From Erythrobacter oryzae (lineage in GTDB: Bacteria; Pseudomonadota; Alphaproteobacteria; Sphingomonadales; Sphingomonadaceae), in assembly GCF_030271515.1 (NCBI RefSeq), contig NZ_JASCXI010000003.1, positions 62,001-126,000 of the forward strand: a stretch of 64,000 bases of DNA, written 5' to 3'. Below, one piece after another: positions 7,917 to 15,168 of this stretch. How positions within the stretch are numbered: the stretch's first letter is position 1; each line of letters starts with the position of its first letter. The notes below the pieces were generated by a model. It saw only the letters and a list, made by a program, of their open reading frames with translations, did not search any database and had not been told where the DNA came from. The position numbers and the translations under genes are program-made.

Positions 7917-8621
7917 TCAGTCGAAGAGCGGCCCCAAGCCAACGACCTTCCGCGCAGGGGGAGCGCCACGCCTCACTTCATCCCAAATTCGATGGGTCTC
8001 ATGCACAGCGTCGACCATGTCATCCCAGCGGAGAATTTCGCCTTCTTCGAAGATCGGCACGAGCGTCCGGTCCTTGTTCGAACGATATCGCCAAATCTGC
8101 GCCTGCACCTCAATGAGATCGACATAGGCCTCACGGAAACGATGGTGCAGTGCGGAGAACACGAAGTTACGGCCGGCAGGCGTTAGCCCATTGGACTTAC
8201 GCATATCAAGAAACACAATAGTTGCGTGCCCCCGATAGCGAATGAGGAGGTTCAAACCAAATGAGTAGTCGACCCCATCGATCCTCAAGGGCCTCACATC
8301 CAATGCGCTTGCGGCGACGCCAAGCTCTTCTGCATACTTGTGCGTCGCGGCAAGGATTTGCCGGTTCATCCGGAGAAGATCTTCTCGTCCGTTGCAGGCC
8401 TTCACGAGGCGGGTCTCAACTGCATCCCAACTTGAGCGAGTTAAGCCGTCACAGAAAAGCGGGAGCTGTTGGTTTACCGTGTCGGGAAAAACCTGGCGGA
8501 AAGGTTCATATGTTCCGGGAATAGCTTTTGGCCGGGCAAAAGCTTCAAGTGCTCGGCGCTTGTCAGCCGTCGGAAGGAACGCCCAGTTAGCCAGTTCGGT
8601 TTCGGGAAGGCGGTTGCTCAT
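7917..8621 (-). CDS. Unknown protein, candidate toxin partner of the Panacea-domain gene
   Basis: A 234-residue soluble protein with no signal peptide. No family is recognised. Visible features are an Arg/Lys-rich helical first half (LVKACNGREDLLRMNRQIL), a beta-hairpin stretch (FGLNLLIRYRGHATIVFLD) followed by MRKSNGLTPAGRNFVFSALH, and DLIEVQAQIWRYRSNKDR. The Asp, Lys and Glu in IVFLDMRK and DLIEVQAQ could belong to a nuclease-like core, but this is speculation. It overlaps the upstream Panacea gene by 35 bases, typical of toxin-antitoxin pairs with the antitoxin first. GC and codon use are clearly lower than in neighbouring genes, which points to transfer. The toxin role is inferred from context only. 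Confidence 0.6.
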   Translation of the reverse strand: MSNRLPETELANWAFLPTADKRRALEAFARPKAIPGTYEPFRQVFPDTVNQQLPLFCDGLTRSSWDAVETRLVKACNGREDLLRMNRQILAATHKYAEELGVAASALDVRPLRIDGVDYSFGLNLLIRYRGHATIVFLDMRKSNGLTPAGRNFVFSALHHRFREAYVDLIEVQAQIWRYRSNKDRTLVPIFEEGEILRWDDMVDAVHETHRIWDEVRRGAPPARKVVGLGPLFD

Positions 8622-9162
8622 ACAAATCATCCTCGTCCAAGCTAGTGTCTCGAATCGGCAGAACCCTCCCAGTACCCGTCCGACATGATACAATAAGTTC
8701 GTTTGTTATTCTCTCTCCGTACTCTCTTTGTCCCCCACTTCGTTTCGTGAGGTGATCCCAAGGAGAATTTCTAGCGTGCGACAAGCCCACCAAACTGGGG
8801 GCCGGAATTGGCAACCATTTAAGAGCCGCCGCCGTTATGTATCGCCGCAGTTCCGCTGAAGATATCTTTGGCAAATTCTTCGCAGCACCCGTCTTGATAT
8901 CTAAGCCATACGCATGATGGCGGATCGGCCCACGACCCGAAGCTTTGAATGACGACCAAAGCTGCGGATGAACTGGGCCATGCTTCCAAGCTTCAAAGAA
9001 GCCCATGCAGAGTGGCTGCCCTGTCTCCAAGAGATATGCTTCATGTAGAAAGTATACGATCTTCTGTAACGATAAGTGGGTTACTTCAAATTCGAAGTCG
9101 CGAGCGATATCTATGATTTCGTTCGCGACTATTCGCGGATCAAGCGGAGGTCGCTCGTTCAC
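8587..9162 (-). CDS. Panacea (DUF4065/SocA-like) domain protein, putative antitoxin
   Basis: A 191-residue protein whose residues about 25-75 match the Panacea domain: LQKIVYFLHEAYLLETGQPL, then FEAWKHGPVHPQLWSSFK. This domain is known from the proteolytic adaptor-type antitoxin SocA and as a promiscuous neutralising domain paired with many toxins. The remaining C-terminal part (about residues 100-191) is helical and charged. The GTG start lies three bases after the nrdB stop, with GGAG overlapping the nrdB end, so the pair may be expressed with nrdB. The lower GC starts abruptly here. A downstream unknown gene overlaps by 35 bases and is the likely cognate toxin. Confidence 0.8.
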   Translation of the reverse strand: MNERPPLDPRIVANEIIDIARDFEFEVTHLSLQKIVYFLHEAYLLETGQPLCMGFFEAWKHGPVHPQLWSSFKASGRGPIRHHAYGLDIKTGAAKNLPKISSAELRRYITAAALKWLPIPAPSLVGLSHARNSPWDHLTKRSGGQREYGERITNELIVSCRTGTGRVLPIRDTSLDEDDLYEQPPSRNRTG

Positions 9163-9165
9163 AAC

Positions 9166-10215
9166 TCACTCCGCAGCCTCAGCCCCAAACAGCCCAGCCT
9201 CGGCCTCGCCCTCAGCGCCCGGCTCGTTCGCCGCCTTGGCCTTCTGCCGCTTGTCGAAGCTCGACCACACGGTGTTCCAGTCGCCGCGCGTCGCGCCCTT
9301 CGAGTATTCGGTCGCGCGGGTTTCGAAGAAGTTGGCGTGTTCGACGCCGTTCAGCAGCGGCGTCAGCCACGGCAGGGGGTGTTCCTCGATCATGTAGATC
9401 TCCTGGAGGCCCAGCTGCTTCAGGCGCCAGTCGGCGATGTAGCGGATGTAGCGCTTGATCTCCTTGGCGCTCATGCCGTCGACCGGGCCCATTTCGAAGG
9501 CGAGGTCGATGAAGGCGTCCTCGAGGCGGACGGTCTTCTGGCAGATGTCGATGAGGTCCTCCTTCACCGCCTTGGTGAGGCACTGGCGTTCCTCGCAGAA
9601 GGTGTGGAAGAGCTTGATGATGCCCTCGCAGTGGAGGCTCTCGTCGCGGACCGACCAGCTGACGATCTGGCCCATGCCCTTCATCTTGTTGTGGCGCGGG
9701 AAGTTCATCAGCATCGCGAAGCTCGCGAACAGCTGGAGCCCCTCGGTGAAGCCGCCGAAGGCTGCGAGCGTGCGGGCGATGTCCTCGTCGGTGTCGACGC
9801 CGAACTGGCCGAGGAAGTCGTGCTTGTCCTTCATTTCCTCGTATTCGAGGAAGGCGGAGTATTCGGCCTCGGGCATGCCGATGGTGTCGAGCAGGTGCGA
9901 ATAGGCGGCGATGTGCACCGTCTCCATGTTGGAGAAGGCGGCGAGCATCATCTTGACCTCGGTGGGCTTGAACACGCGGCCGTAGTTGTCGTGGTAGCAG
10001 TTCTGCACCTCGACATCGGCCTGAGTGAAGAAGCGGAAGATCTGGGTGAGGAGGTTGCGCTCGCTCTCCGAGATCTTCTGCGCCCAGTCGCGGCAGTCTT
10101 CGCCCAGCGGCACTTCCTCGGGCATCCAGTGGATCTGCTGCTGGCGCTTCCAGAAGTCGTAGGCCCAGGGGTACTGGAAGGGCTTGTAGGTGTTGCGGGC
10201 TTCGAGCAGCGACAT
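9166..10215 (-). CDS. nrdB: Ribonucleoside-diphosphate reductase class Ia, beta subunit
   Basis: A 349-residue subunit that carries the diiron-tyrosyl radical cofactor for dNTP synthesis. The radical motif is intact: ETVHIAAYSHLL near residue 100 holds the Glu and His ligands and the radical Tyr. Other ligands are in QADVEVQ and in VRDESLHCEG (Glu and His). The C-terminal tail is Ala/Glu-rich and ends with a short acidic-hydrophobic peptide (AEAGLFGAEAAE) likely used to bind NrdA. It follows the 62-aa membrane protein gene and nrdA on the same strand. The Panacea gene follows three bases after its stop. Confidence 0.97.
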   Translation of the reverse strand: MSLLEARNTYKPFQYPWAYDFWKRQQQIHWMPEEVPLGEDCRDWAQKISESERNLLTQIFRFFTQADVEVQNCYHDNYGRVFKPTEVKMMLAAFSNMETVHIAAYSHLLDTIGMPEAEYSAFLEYEEMKDKHDFLGQFGVDTDEDIARTLAAFGGFTEGLQLFASFAMLMNFPRHNKMKGMGQIVSWSVRDESLHCEGIIKLFHTFCEERQCLTKAVKEDLIDICQKTVRLEDAFIDLAFEMGPVDGMSAKEIKRYIRYIADWRLKQLGLQEIYMIEEHPLPWLTPLLNGVEHANFFETRATEYSKGATRGDWNTVWSSFDKRQKAKAANEPGAEGEAEAGLFGAEAAE

Positions 10216-10274
10216 GGGCGGATACTCCTAGGTGTGTTCAATATAGCAGATACGGACGGCGGGGCCGCGCGGAT

Positions 10275-10463
10275 TCAACGGTTCCAGTAAACGACGAGGA
10301 TGATCAGGCAGAAGGGCACGAACATCCCGACCATCGCGATGTGGATCATCGCGGCGTTGAACGAGTGGCCGGGCGTGTCGCGCTTCAACTCGCGCACCGC
10401 GTTGATGCCGAACCAGATGCTGACGGCAAGGCCGAGCAGCGCGGCGGCGACGGGTATGTTCAT
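10275..10463 (-). CDS. Small two-helix membrane protein (62 aa)
   Basis: A 62-residue protein starting at the ATG at 10463 with two hydrophobic segments (VAAALLGLAVSIWFGINAV and IHIAMVGMFVPFCLIILVVYW) joined by a short charged loop (RELKRDTPGHSF). A GGGGGAGAGAAG ribosome site precedes it. No family is recognised. It lies between nrdA and nrdB on the same strand, 59 bases before nrdB, so it is probably part of that transcript. A role in nucleotide reduction is not implied by its sequence. Confidence 0.75.
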   Translation of the reverse strand: MNIPVAAALLGLAVSIWFGINAVRELKRDTPGHSFNAAMIHIAMVGMFVPFCLIILVVYWNR

Positions 10464-10492
10464 GGGCTTCTCTCCCCCCTGAGAGCGTGGCC

Positions 10493-10524
10493 GGCGCGCG
10501 CGGGGGACTGGCCCCGCGCGCGCC
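10493..10524 (-). terminator. Strong GC hairpin after nrdA
   Basis: A 13-bp perfect stem (GGCGCGCGCGGGG with CCCCGCGCGCGCC, loop GACTGG on the plus strand) lies ten bases after the nrdA stop. It lacks a T-run, so it may attenuate rather than end transcription, giving different nrdA and nrdB levels, or stabilise the nrdA mRNA end. Confidence 0.6.
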
Positions 10525-10533
10525 CTGCCGGGA

Positions 10534-12549
10534 TTACTGGCAGCTCAGGCATTCCTCGTAATCGGTCTGCTCCCCGCTGGCGGAGAGTTCGATCTTGGGG
10601 GCTTCCGAGGTGTTGTCGGCCTCGACCCCGCCGGCGAACCCGGCGCGTTGCACGCTCTTGGAGCGCAGGTAATACAGGGACTTGATGCCCTTCTCCCACG
10701 CCTGGTAGTGCAGCATCATCAGGTCCCACTTGTCGACGTCGGCCGGGATGAACAGGTTCAGCGACTGGGCCTGGTCGATATAGGGCGTGCGGTCGGCGGC
10801 GAATTCGAGCAGCCAGCGCTGGTCGATCTCGAAGCTGGTCTTGTAGACCGCCTTTTCCTCAGGGCTGAGGAAGTCGAGGTGCTGGACCGACCCGCCGCGC
10901 TCGAGGATCGAGTTCCAGACATTGGTCGAGTTCTTCGACTTCTTGTCGAGCAGCTTTTCCAGATACGGGTTCTTGACGATGAAGCTGCCCGACAGGGTCT
11001 TGTGGGTGTAGATGTTGGCCGGGATCGGCTCGATGCAGGCGCTGGTCCCGCCGCAGATGATCGAGATCGACGCGGTCGGCGCGATCGCCATCTTGCAGCT
11101 GAAGCGCTCCATCGCGCCCATGTCGGCGGCGTCGGGGCACGGCCCGCGCTCCTGCGCCAGCAGCATCGAGGCTTCGGAGGCCTTGGCGTGGATGTGCTTG
11201 AACATCTGCAGGTTCAGCGCCTTGGCCATCGCGCTTTCGAAGGCGACGCCCTTCTGCTGCAGGTAGGAGTGGAAGCCCATCACCCCGAGGCCCACCGAGC
11301 GTTCGCGCGAGGCGGAGTACTTGGCGCGGGCCATTTCGTCGGGCGCGCGGTCGATATAGTCCTGCAGGACGTTGTCGAGGAAGCGCATCACGTCCTCGAT
11401 GAACTGCTTGTCGCCCTTCCACTCTTCCCAGGTCTCGAGGTTGAGCGAGGACAGGCAGCACACCGCAGTGCGGTCATTGCCCAAGTGGTCGATGCCGGTC
11501 GGCAGAGTGATTTCCGAGCACAGGTTCGAGGTCGAAACCTTGAGGCCCAGATCGCGGTGATGCTTGGGCATCATGCGGTTCACGGTGTCGTTGAAGACGA
11601 TGTAGGGCTCGCCCGTCGCCAGCCGGGTCTCGACCAGCTTCTGGAACAGCGAACGCGCATCGACCTTGCCGCGCTCGGAGCCGTCACGGGGCGAGCGCAG
11701 GGTGAACTCGGCACCTTCGCGCACCGCGTTCATGAACTCGTCGGTGACGAGCACGCCGTGGTGGAGGTTCAGCGCCTTGCGGTTGAAGTCGCCGCTGGGC
11801 TTGCGGATTTCGAGGAACTCCTCGATTTCCGGGTGCGAGATGTCGAGATAGCACGCCGCCGACCCGCGCCGCAGCGAGCCCTGCGAGATCGCCAGCGTGA
11901 GGCTGTCCATCACCCGCACGAAGGGGATGATCCCGCTGGTCTTGCCGTTGAGGCCGACCGGCTCGCCGATGCCGCGGACATTGCCCCAATAGGTGCCGAT
12001 CCCGCCGCCCTTCGACGCGAGCCACACGTTCTCGTTCCAGGTGCCGACGATCCCTTCGAGGCTGTCTTCAACTGAATTTAGATAGCATGAAATTGGAAGT
12101 CCTCGGTTCGTTCCACCATTTGATAGAACTGGCGTTGCAGGCATGAACCAAAGGTTTGAAATGTAGTCATAAAGTCTCTGGGCGTGGGCCTCGTCGTCGG
12201 CATAGGCATCGGCGACGCGGGCGAAGAGGTCCTGATAAACCTCGCCGGGCAGCAGGTAGCGGTCGGTCAGGGTGTCCTTGCCGAAATCGGTGAGGCGCGC
12301 ATCGCGCGAGGGATCGGTGACGATATTGAAGCGCCGGTCGTTGACCTTCTTGCTGTCACCCTTGGCGGCGCTCTTGGCCGCTTCGACCATGGCATTCCCC
12401 AGCGCCTCGCTCGCCTTGGCGGCGATCAGCGCGTCGGAGCCGGTATCGGTGGTTTTCATCGTCACAGCCTTCTCATCCCCCACGCTCGCGCCGGTTTCCA
12501 TTTCAGTCGTCACATCGTCCGGCACGTTTTCGCTCGCCTTGAAATCCAT
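10534..12549 (-). CDS. nrdA: Ribonucleoside-diphosphate reductase class Ia, alpha subunit
   Basis: A 671-residue catalytic subunit reducing NDPs to dNDPs. Key residues: first redox Cys in LPISCYLNS near residue 150, radical-site Cys in SNLCSEITLP, second redox Cys in TAVCCLSSL, and the C-terminal shuttle pair in EECLSCQ. No full N-terminal ATP cone is present; instead about 70 variable residues precede the barrel. The ATG at 12549 is preferred because it has GGGG six bases upstream; a GTG at 12588 is in frame. Codons 12067-12177 are AT-rich and unlike the rest of the gene (listed separately). It forms an operon with the 62-aa gene and nrdB. Confidence 0.96.
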   Translation of the reverse strand: MDFKASENVPDDVTTEMETGASVGDEKAVTMKTTDTGSDALIAAKASEALGNAMVEAAKSAAKGDSKKVNDRRFNIVTDPSRDARLTDFGKDTLTDRYLLPGEVYQDLFARVADAYADDEAHAQRLYDYISNLWFMPATPVLSNGGTNRGLPISCYLNSVEDSLEGIVGTWNENVWLASKGGGIGTYWGNVRGIGEPVGLNGKTSGIIPFVRVMDSLTLAISQGSLRRGSAACYLDISHPEIEEFLEIRKPSGDFNRKALNLHHGVLVTDEFMNAVREGAEFTLRSPRDGSERGKVDARSLFQKLVETRLATGEPYIVFNDTVNRMMPKHHRDLGLKVSTSNLCSEITLPTGIDHLGNDRTAVCCLSSLNLETWEEWKGDKQFIEDVMRFLDNVLQDYIDRAPDEMARAKYSASRERSVGLGVMGFHSYLQQKGVAFESAMAKALNLQMFKHIHAKASEASMLLAQERGPCPDAADMGAMERFSCKMAIAPTASISIICGGTSACIEPIPANIYTHKTLSGSFIVKNPYLEKLLDKKSKNSTNVWNSILERGGSVQHLDFLSPEEKAVYKTSFEIDQRWLLEFAADRTPYIDQAQSLNLFIPADVDKWDLMMLHYQAWEKGIKSLYYLRSKSVQRAGFAGGVEADNTSEAPKIELSASGEQTDYEECLSCQ
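12067..12177 (-). other. AT-rich, recoded tract inside nrdA
   Basis: In 37 successive codons only 10 end in G or C (hand count) and GC is about 40%, whereas flanking codons almost always end in G or C. Codons rare elsewhere (AGA, CGA, CTA, TCA, GGA, CTT) cluster here with sharp edges. The encoded peptide is fully conserved NrdA sequence around the first redox Cys (FMPATPVLSNGGTN, LPISCYLNS), so the reading frame and function are kept. Confidence 0.85.
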
Positions 12550-12611
12550 TGTCAGCCCCACTTGTCCCCCGAATCGGGACAATGACACAAGAGGCCATGT
12601 TCCGATTCTGT

Positions 12612-12641
12612 TCTATACCGGCGGGTCCACAGACTTGCCAA
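12612..12641 (-). promoter_or_regulatory. Putative sigma-70 promoter of the nrdA operon
   Basis: On the minus strand TTGGCA (12641-12636) and TATAGA (12617-12612) are separated by 18 bases. Transcription would begin about 55 bases before the nrdA ATG. No convincing NrdR box was seen beside it. Confidence 0.45.
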
Positions 12642-13131
12642 CAGTTTGCCCCCGTTCGGGCGTGCTGGCAGGTCGGTCGATCCCGTTCCGAGCACCCCGG
12701 AAACCCCGCCCGCCGCGGCGACTCCTCTCCCTATCACTCCGCTGGGGAGCGGCGGGGAAGTCACCATGGGTTGGGGGTCCGATTTGCGCCGAACCACTAG
12801 ATGATGAATCACCCCGGGACTCCCGTCAACGGCAGATTAAGCACCTAGTTACCATGACGGAGGTGTTTCAGGCCTGCGTCAAACCCGCGACGCATGGACC
12901 AAGCTTGAGTCGCGGGCTCTGCAAGCCCCAAACTGAATCTGTGAAGAAAAATATGGTGATTGAATCATTCGAATCCAGCCGTGAATCTTTTGCACGGGCG
13001 GGGGTTGGAATGTTGCGCGGAGCGGGCCGGATGGTGCGCGGGCTCGGCAAGCTAGCGGACGGGCCGTGCGCTTGAGGTGGCCCCTCGCCGCATCAATCCT
13101 TGCCCGCCGCCGCACGCGCCCCAGCACTGGC
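12642..13131. other. Gene-free stretch between nrdA and a Crp/Fnr gene
   Basis: About 490 bases without a convincing gene. A 40-codon plus-strand ORF at 12953-13075 begins with AT-rich codons and lacks a ribosome site, and a 60-codon ORF on the other strand is equally weak. The middle (about 12820-12990) is less GC-rich than coding DNA. Apart from the nrdA promoter on its left edge I see no repeat or RNA gene in it. Confidence 0.5.
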
Positions 13132-13875
13132 TCAGGCAGGCGCCGGAGATCGATCCGCGAGCACGCGCCCCTGGGTCAGATAGGCGCTGCCAAACCCCGC
13201 GATCCGGCGCAGCTGCGCCAAATCGTGGATCTGCATCCGCTTCGATCGAAGGCTGATGATCCCGCTCTGCCGCAATTGCTGGAGCTTGCGGTTGACGTGA
13301 ACGGGCGTCAGCCCGAGCACATCGGCAAAATCATCCTGGGTCAACGGGAAGTCGAATGCGTCATCCTGAATCGCCCCCTCGATCGCTCCGAGGCGGAAGT
13401 GCAGCTCGCAGATGAGATAGGCCATCCGCTCGAACGCATCGCGCCGACCGATGCTCACGACCATCGAGGAAAGAATCGAATTCTCCATGCGGCCATAGTT
13501 GCGCATGGCCTCGCCTATCGGTGACGACGCCTTGATTGCGCTTTCGATACCGGCATGCGCAATCAGGACAAATCTGCAGGCACTCAAGGTGACGACTTCT
13601 TCGCGCAAAGCGGAATCGGGCGGAGCATCGAAGTAGTAGGCATCGCCCGGCAACATCAGCCGCGTGATCTGCCGGCCGCCGTTGCGCAATATCTGGTGCC
13701 GGGCCGCCCAGCCGCTGATGATGACAGGAAACCACGCGCTGCCGCTGCTTTCGCGGAAGACATATTGCTTGGCCCCTATATCGCGCGGACTCTTGCAGAG
13801 TTCCTCCAATGTCTGAACATCGGCGTCCTGCAACCGCGACAGGGTTTCCAAACGCTGCACAAATGGATTGCTCAT
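13132..13875 (-). CDS. Crp/Fnr family transcriptional regulator
   Basis: A 247-residue regulator. Residues about 30-125 form a cyclic-nucleotide-binding-type beta barrel (FRESSGSAWFPVIISGWAAR, MLPGDAYYFDAP); residues about 165-225 form a winged helix with recognition helix DVLGLTPVHVNRKLQQLR. There is no N-terminal Cys cluster, so it is not an iron-sulfur FNR. HVNR replaces the ESR of classical Fnr/Crp, so its DNA site probably differs. A hairpin covering its ribosome site may control translation. A paralogue with the same architecture lies 570 bases away on the other strand. Confidence 0.9.
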   Translation of the reverse strand: MSNPFVQRLETLSRLQDADVQTLEELCKSPRDIGAKQYVFRESSGSAWFPVIISGWAARHQILRNGGRQITRLMLPGDAYYFDAPPDSALREEVVTLSACRFVLIAHAGIESAIKASSPIGEAMRNYGRMENSILSSMVVSIGRRDAFERMAYLICELHFRLGAIEGAIQDDAFDFPLTQDDFADVLGLTPVHVNRKLQQLRQSGIISLRSKRMQIHDLAQLRRIAGFGSAYLTQGRVLADRSPAPA

Positions 13876-13883
13876 TTAGAATA

Positions 13884-13901
13884 CCCCTTCATTTGAAGGG
13901 G
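13884..13901 (-). promoter_or_regulatory. Hairpin covering the Shine-Dalgarno of the Crp/Fnr gene
   Basis: The mRNA would read CCCCUUC-AAAU-GAAGGGG, a seven-pair stem whose 3' arm is the ribosome site GAAGGGG, eight bases before the AUG at 13875. Folding would block initiation. The same DNA palindrome could instead be a protein operator. Confidence 0.5.
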
Positions 13902-14005
13902 CGCTTATTACATGGAATTTACACAGCTCTGTTGATTGAAGTTATACTGAGTATGTAAAATTATTCTCCTGTTTATTGTTAGTTTGACGTATAACAACAA
14001 GATAA

Positions 14006-14281
14006 TCATTGTTCTGGATATGCGTCGAAACTCTTGGAGATCACGTGCAGCAAGTCCAGTGATTCTGTCATCCGGCGATTCGACTCTCCGGCGCGCTGCG
14101 CCACTTCGAACTTCACTTCACAGGCCGTCGCGATCACCGACAAGGCGGCGGCGCGAGTCAGGGCCTTGGCTTCGACCAGTCCGTGCAGAATGCTCTCGGC
14201 GAGCAGGAGAGCGGCTTGCCCGTGTGCGTCCGGCTCCGGTTCCGCCCGGAAATCGCCGTCGCCACCAATCATGTTACTCAT
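14006..14281 (-). CDS. Small hypothetical helical protein (91 aa)
   Basis: A 91-residue protein starting at the ATG at 14281. The N-terminus is polar (MSNMIGGDGDFRAEPEPDAHG), followed by an Ala-rich helix (LLLAESILHGLVEAKALTRA, ALSVIATACEVKFEVAQRAG) and a terminal helix (ESLDLLHVISKSF). No signal peptide or membrane segment is seen and no family is recognised. It lies between two Crp/Fnr-type genes and diverges from the second one, sharing its 164-base promoter region, so it may be one of their targets. GC is lower than in surrounding genes. Confidence 0.65.
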   Translation of the reverse strand: MSNMIGGDGDFRAEPEPDAHGQAALLLAESILHGLVEAKALTRAAALSVIATACEVKFEVAQRAGESNRRMTESLDLLHVISKSFDAYPEQ

Positions 14282-14389
14282 GATAAAATACCACTCAAAA
14301 TTCAGACCGTTCGGTCCGAAGCCGGTACCCACATCGGGAAATCCAGATGTGGTACGTCGGTAATGATGGCAGCGATTTTCATGCCCCAC

Positions 14390-14428
14390 GTGATTTGGAT
14401 CAATATGCGCTCACTTTTCACGTATAGG
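14390..14428 (+). promoter_or_regulatory. FNR/FixK-like box and -10 element upstream of second Crp gene
   Basis: GTGAT-TTGG-ATCAA (14390-14403) matches nine of ten fixed positions of the TTGAT-N4-ATCAA consensus. A -10-like TATAGG follows at 14423-14428, placing the box centre near -38, close to the class II activator position. A weaker TTGAC-GTAT-AACAA lies at 13984-13997. Which regulator binds is unknown. Confidence 0.45.
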
Positions 14429-14445
14429 TCCTGCGGCGAGAAACC

Positions 14446-15168
14446 ATGTCGAACGCATTTGTCAGGCACCTCAGTGGTTACGGCCACTTGGACGATACCG
14501 AAAAGGCTTTACTTGCTGGAGCCTGCAGAAACTTGCGTGAATTACCGGCCGGCGCTCACCTGATCCGCGAAGGGGATGAGCCCGATCCCGTATTCGTGAT
14601 CCTCGAAGGCTGGGCGTGCGGTTACAAGATCCTGCCCGATGGCGGGCGGCAGATCATCTCGTTCATGCTGCCGGGCGATTTTTGCGACATCCACATCGCC
14701 ATCCTTCAGGCCATCGACCACAGTATCATGACATTGACCAAGGCCACCGTCGCGTCGCTGCCGCGGGCCGAGATGGAGGCGCTGATCCAGGCACGCCCGA
14801 TGCTGACGCAGGCCTTCTGGTGGTCGCAGCTGGTCGACCAGAGCATCTCGCGCTCCTGGATCGTCAGCATGGGCCGGCGCAAAAGCGTCGAACGCGTGGC
14901 GCACCTGATGTGCGAGCTCTACATCCGGATGCGAAACATCGGGCTGGCGTCCGATCACGAATGCCGGATGCCGCTTACGCAGCTGGTGCTCGCCGATGCG
15001 CTAGGCCTGACCCCTGTGCACGTGAATCGGGTTCTTCGCAGCCTCAAGGCCGCCAAGGTCATGGAACTCAGCCACGGCTCGCTGCAAATCCTCGAACCGG
15101 AAAAGCTCGCGCAGATTGCAGGGTTCGACGGGAATTATCTCCATGAACGCGTTCACGGATTTGTCTGA
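14446..15168 (+). CDS. Crp/Fnr family transcriptional regulator (paralogue)
   Basis: A 240-residue regulator with a sensor barrel at residues about 25-120 (IREGDEPDPVFVILEGWACG, FMLPGDFCDIH) and a winged helix at about 165-225 (LVLADALGLTPVHVNRVLRS). The recognition helix HVNR matches the neighbouring paralogue, so the two may bind related sites. The sensor parts differ more than the DNA-binding parts, so the signals may differ. No Fe-S Cys cluster is seen. Its promoter carries an FNR-like box, consistent with autoregulation or cross-regulation. The last 16 bases overlap convergently the end of the acyl-CoA synthetase gene. Confidence 0.9.
   Translation: MSNAFVRHLSGYGHLDDTEKALLAGACRNLRELPAGAHLIREGDEPDPVFVILEGWACGYKILPDGGRQIISFMLPGDFCDIHIAILQAIDHSIMTLTKATVASLPRAEMEALIQARPMLTQAFWWSQLVDQSISRSWIVSMGRRKSVERVAHLMCELYIRMRNIGLASDHECRMPLTQLVLADALGLTPVHVNRVLRSLKAAKVMELSHGSLQILEPEKLAQIAGFDGNYLHERVHGFV

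Noticed and set aside
10464..10533. Hairpin after nrdA as a riboswitch
   Set aside because: It is a simple perfect GC stem without a multi-helix core or conserved loops, so terminator or mRNA-stabiliser is the simpler reading.
12835..12860. TTAA-N7-GTTA sequence resembling a CtrA site
   Set aside because: Only one half-site matches TTAA-N7-TTAA, and no cell-cycle gene starts nearby.
12953..13075. 40-codon plus-strand ORF upstream of the Crp/Fnr gene
   Set aside because: No ribosome site or family, and the first codons are AT-rich unlike the rest; kept only as a note in the gene-free stretch.
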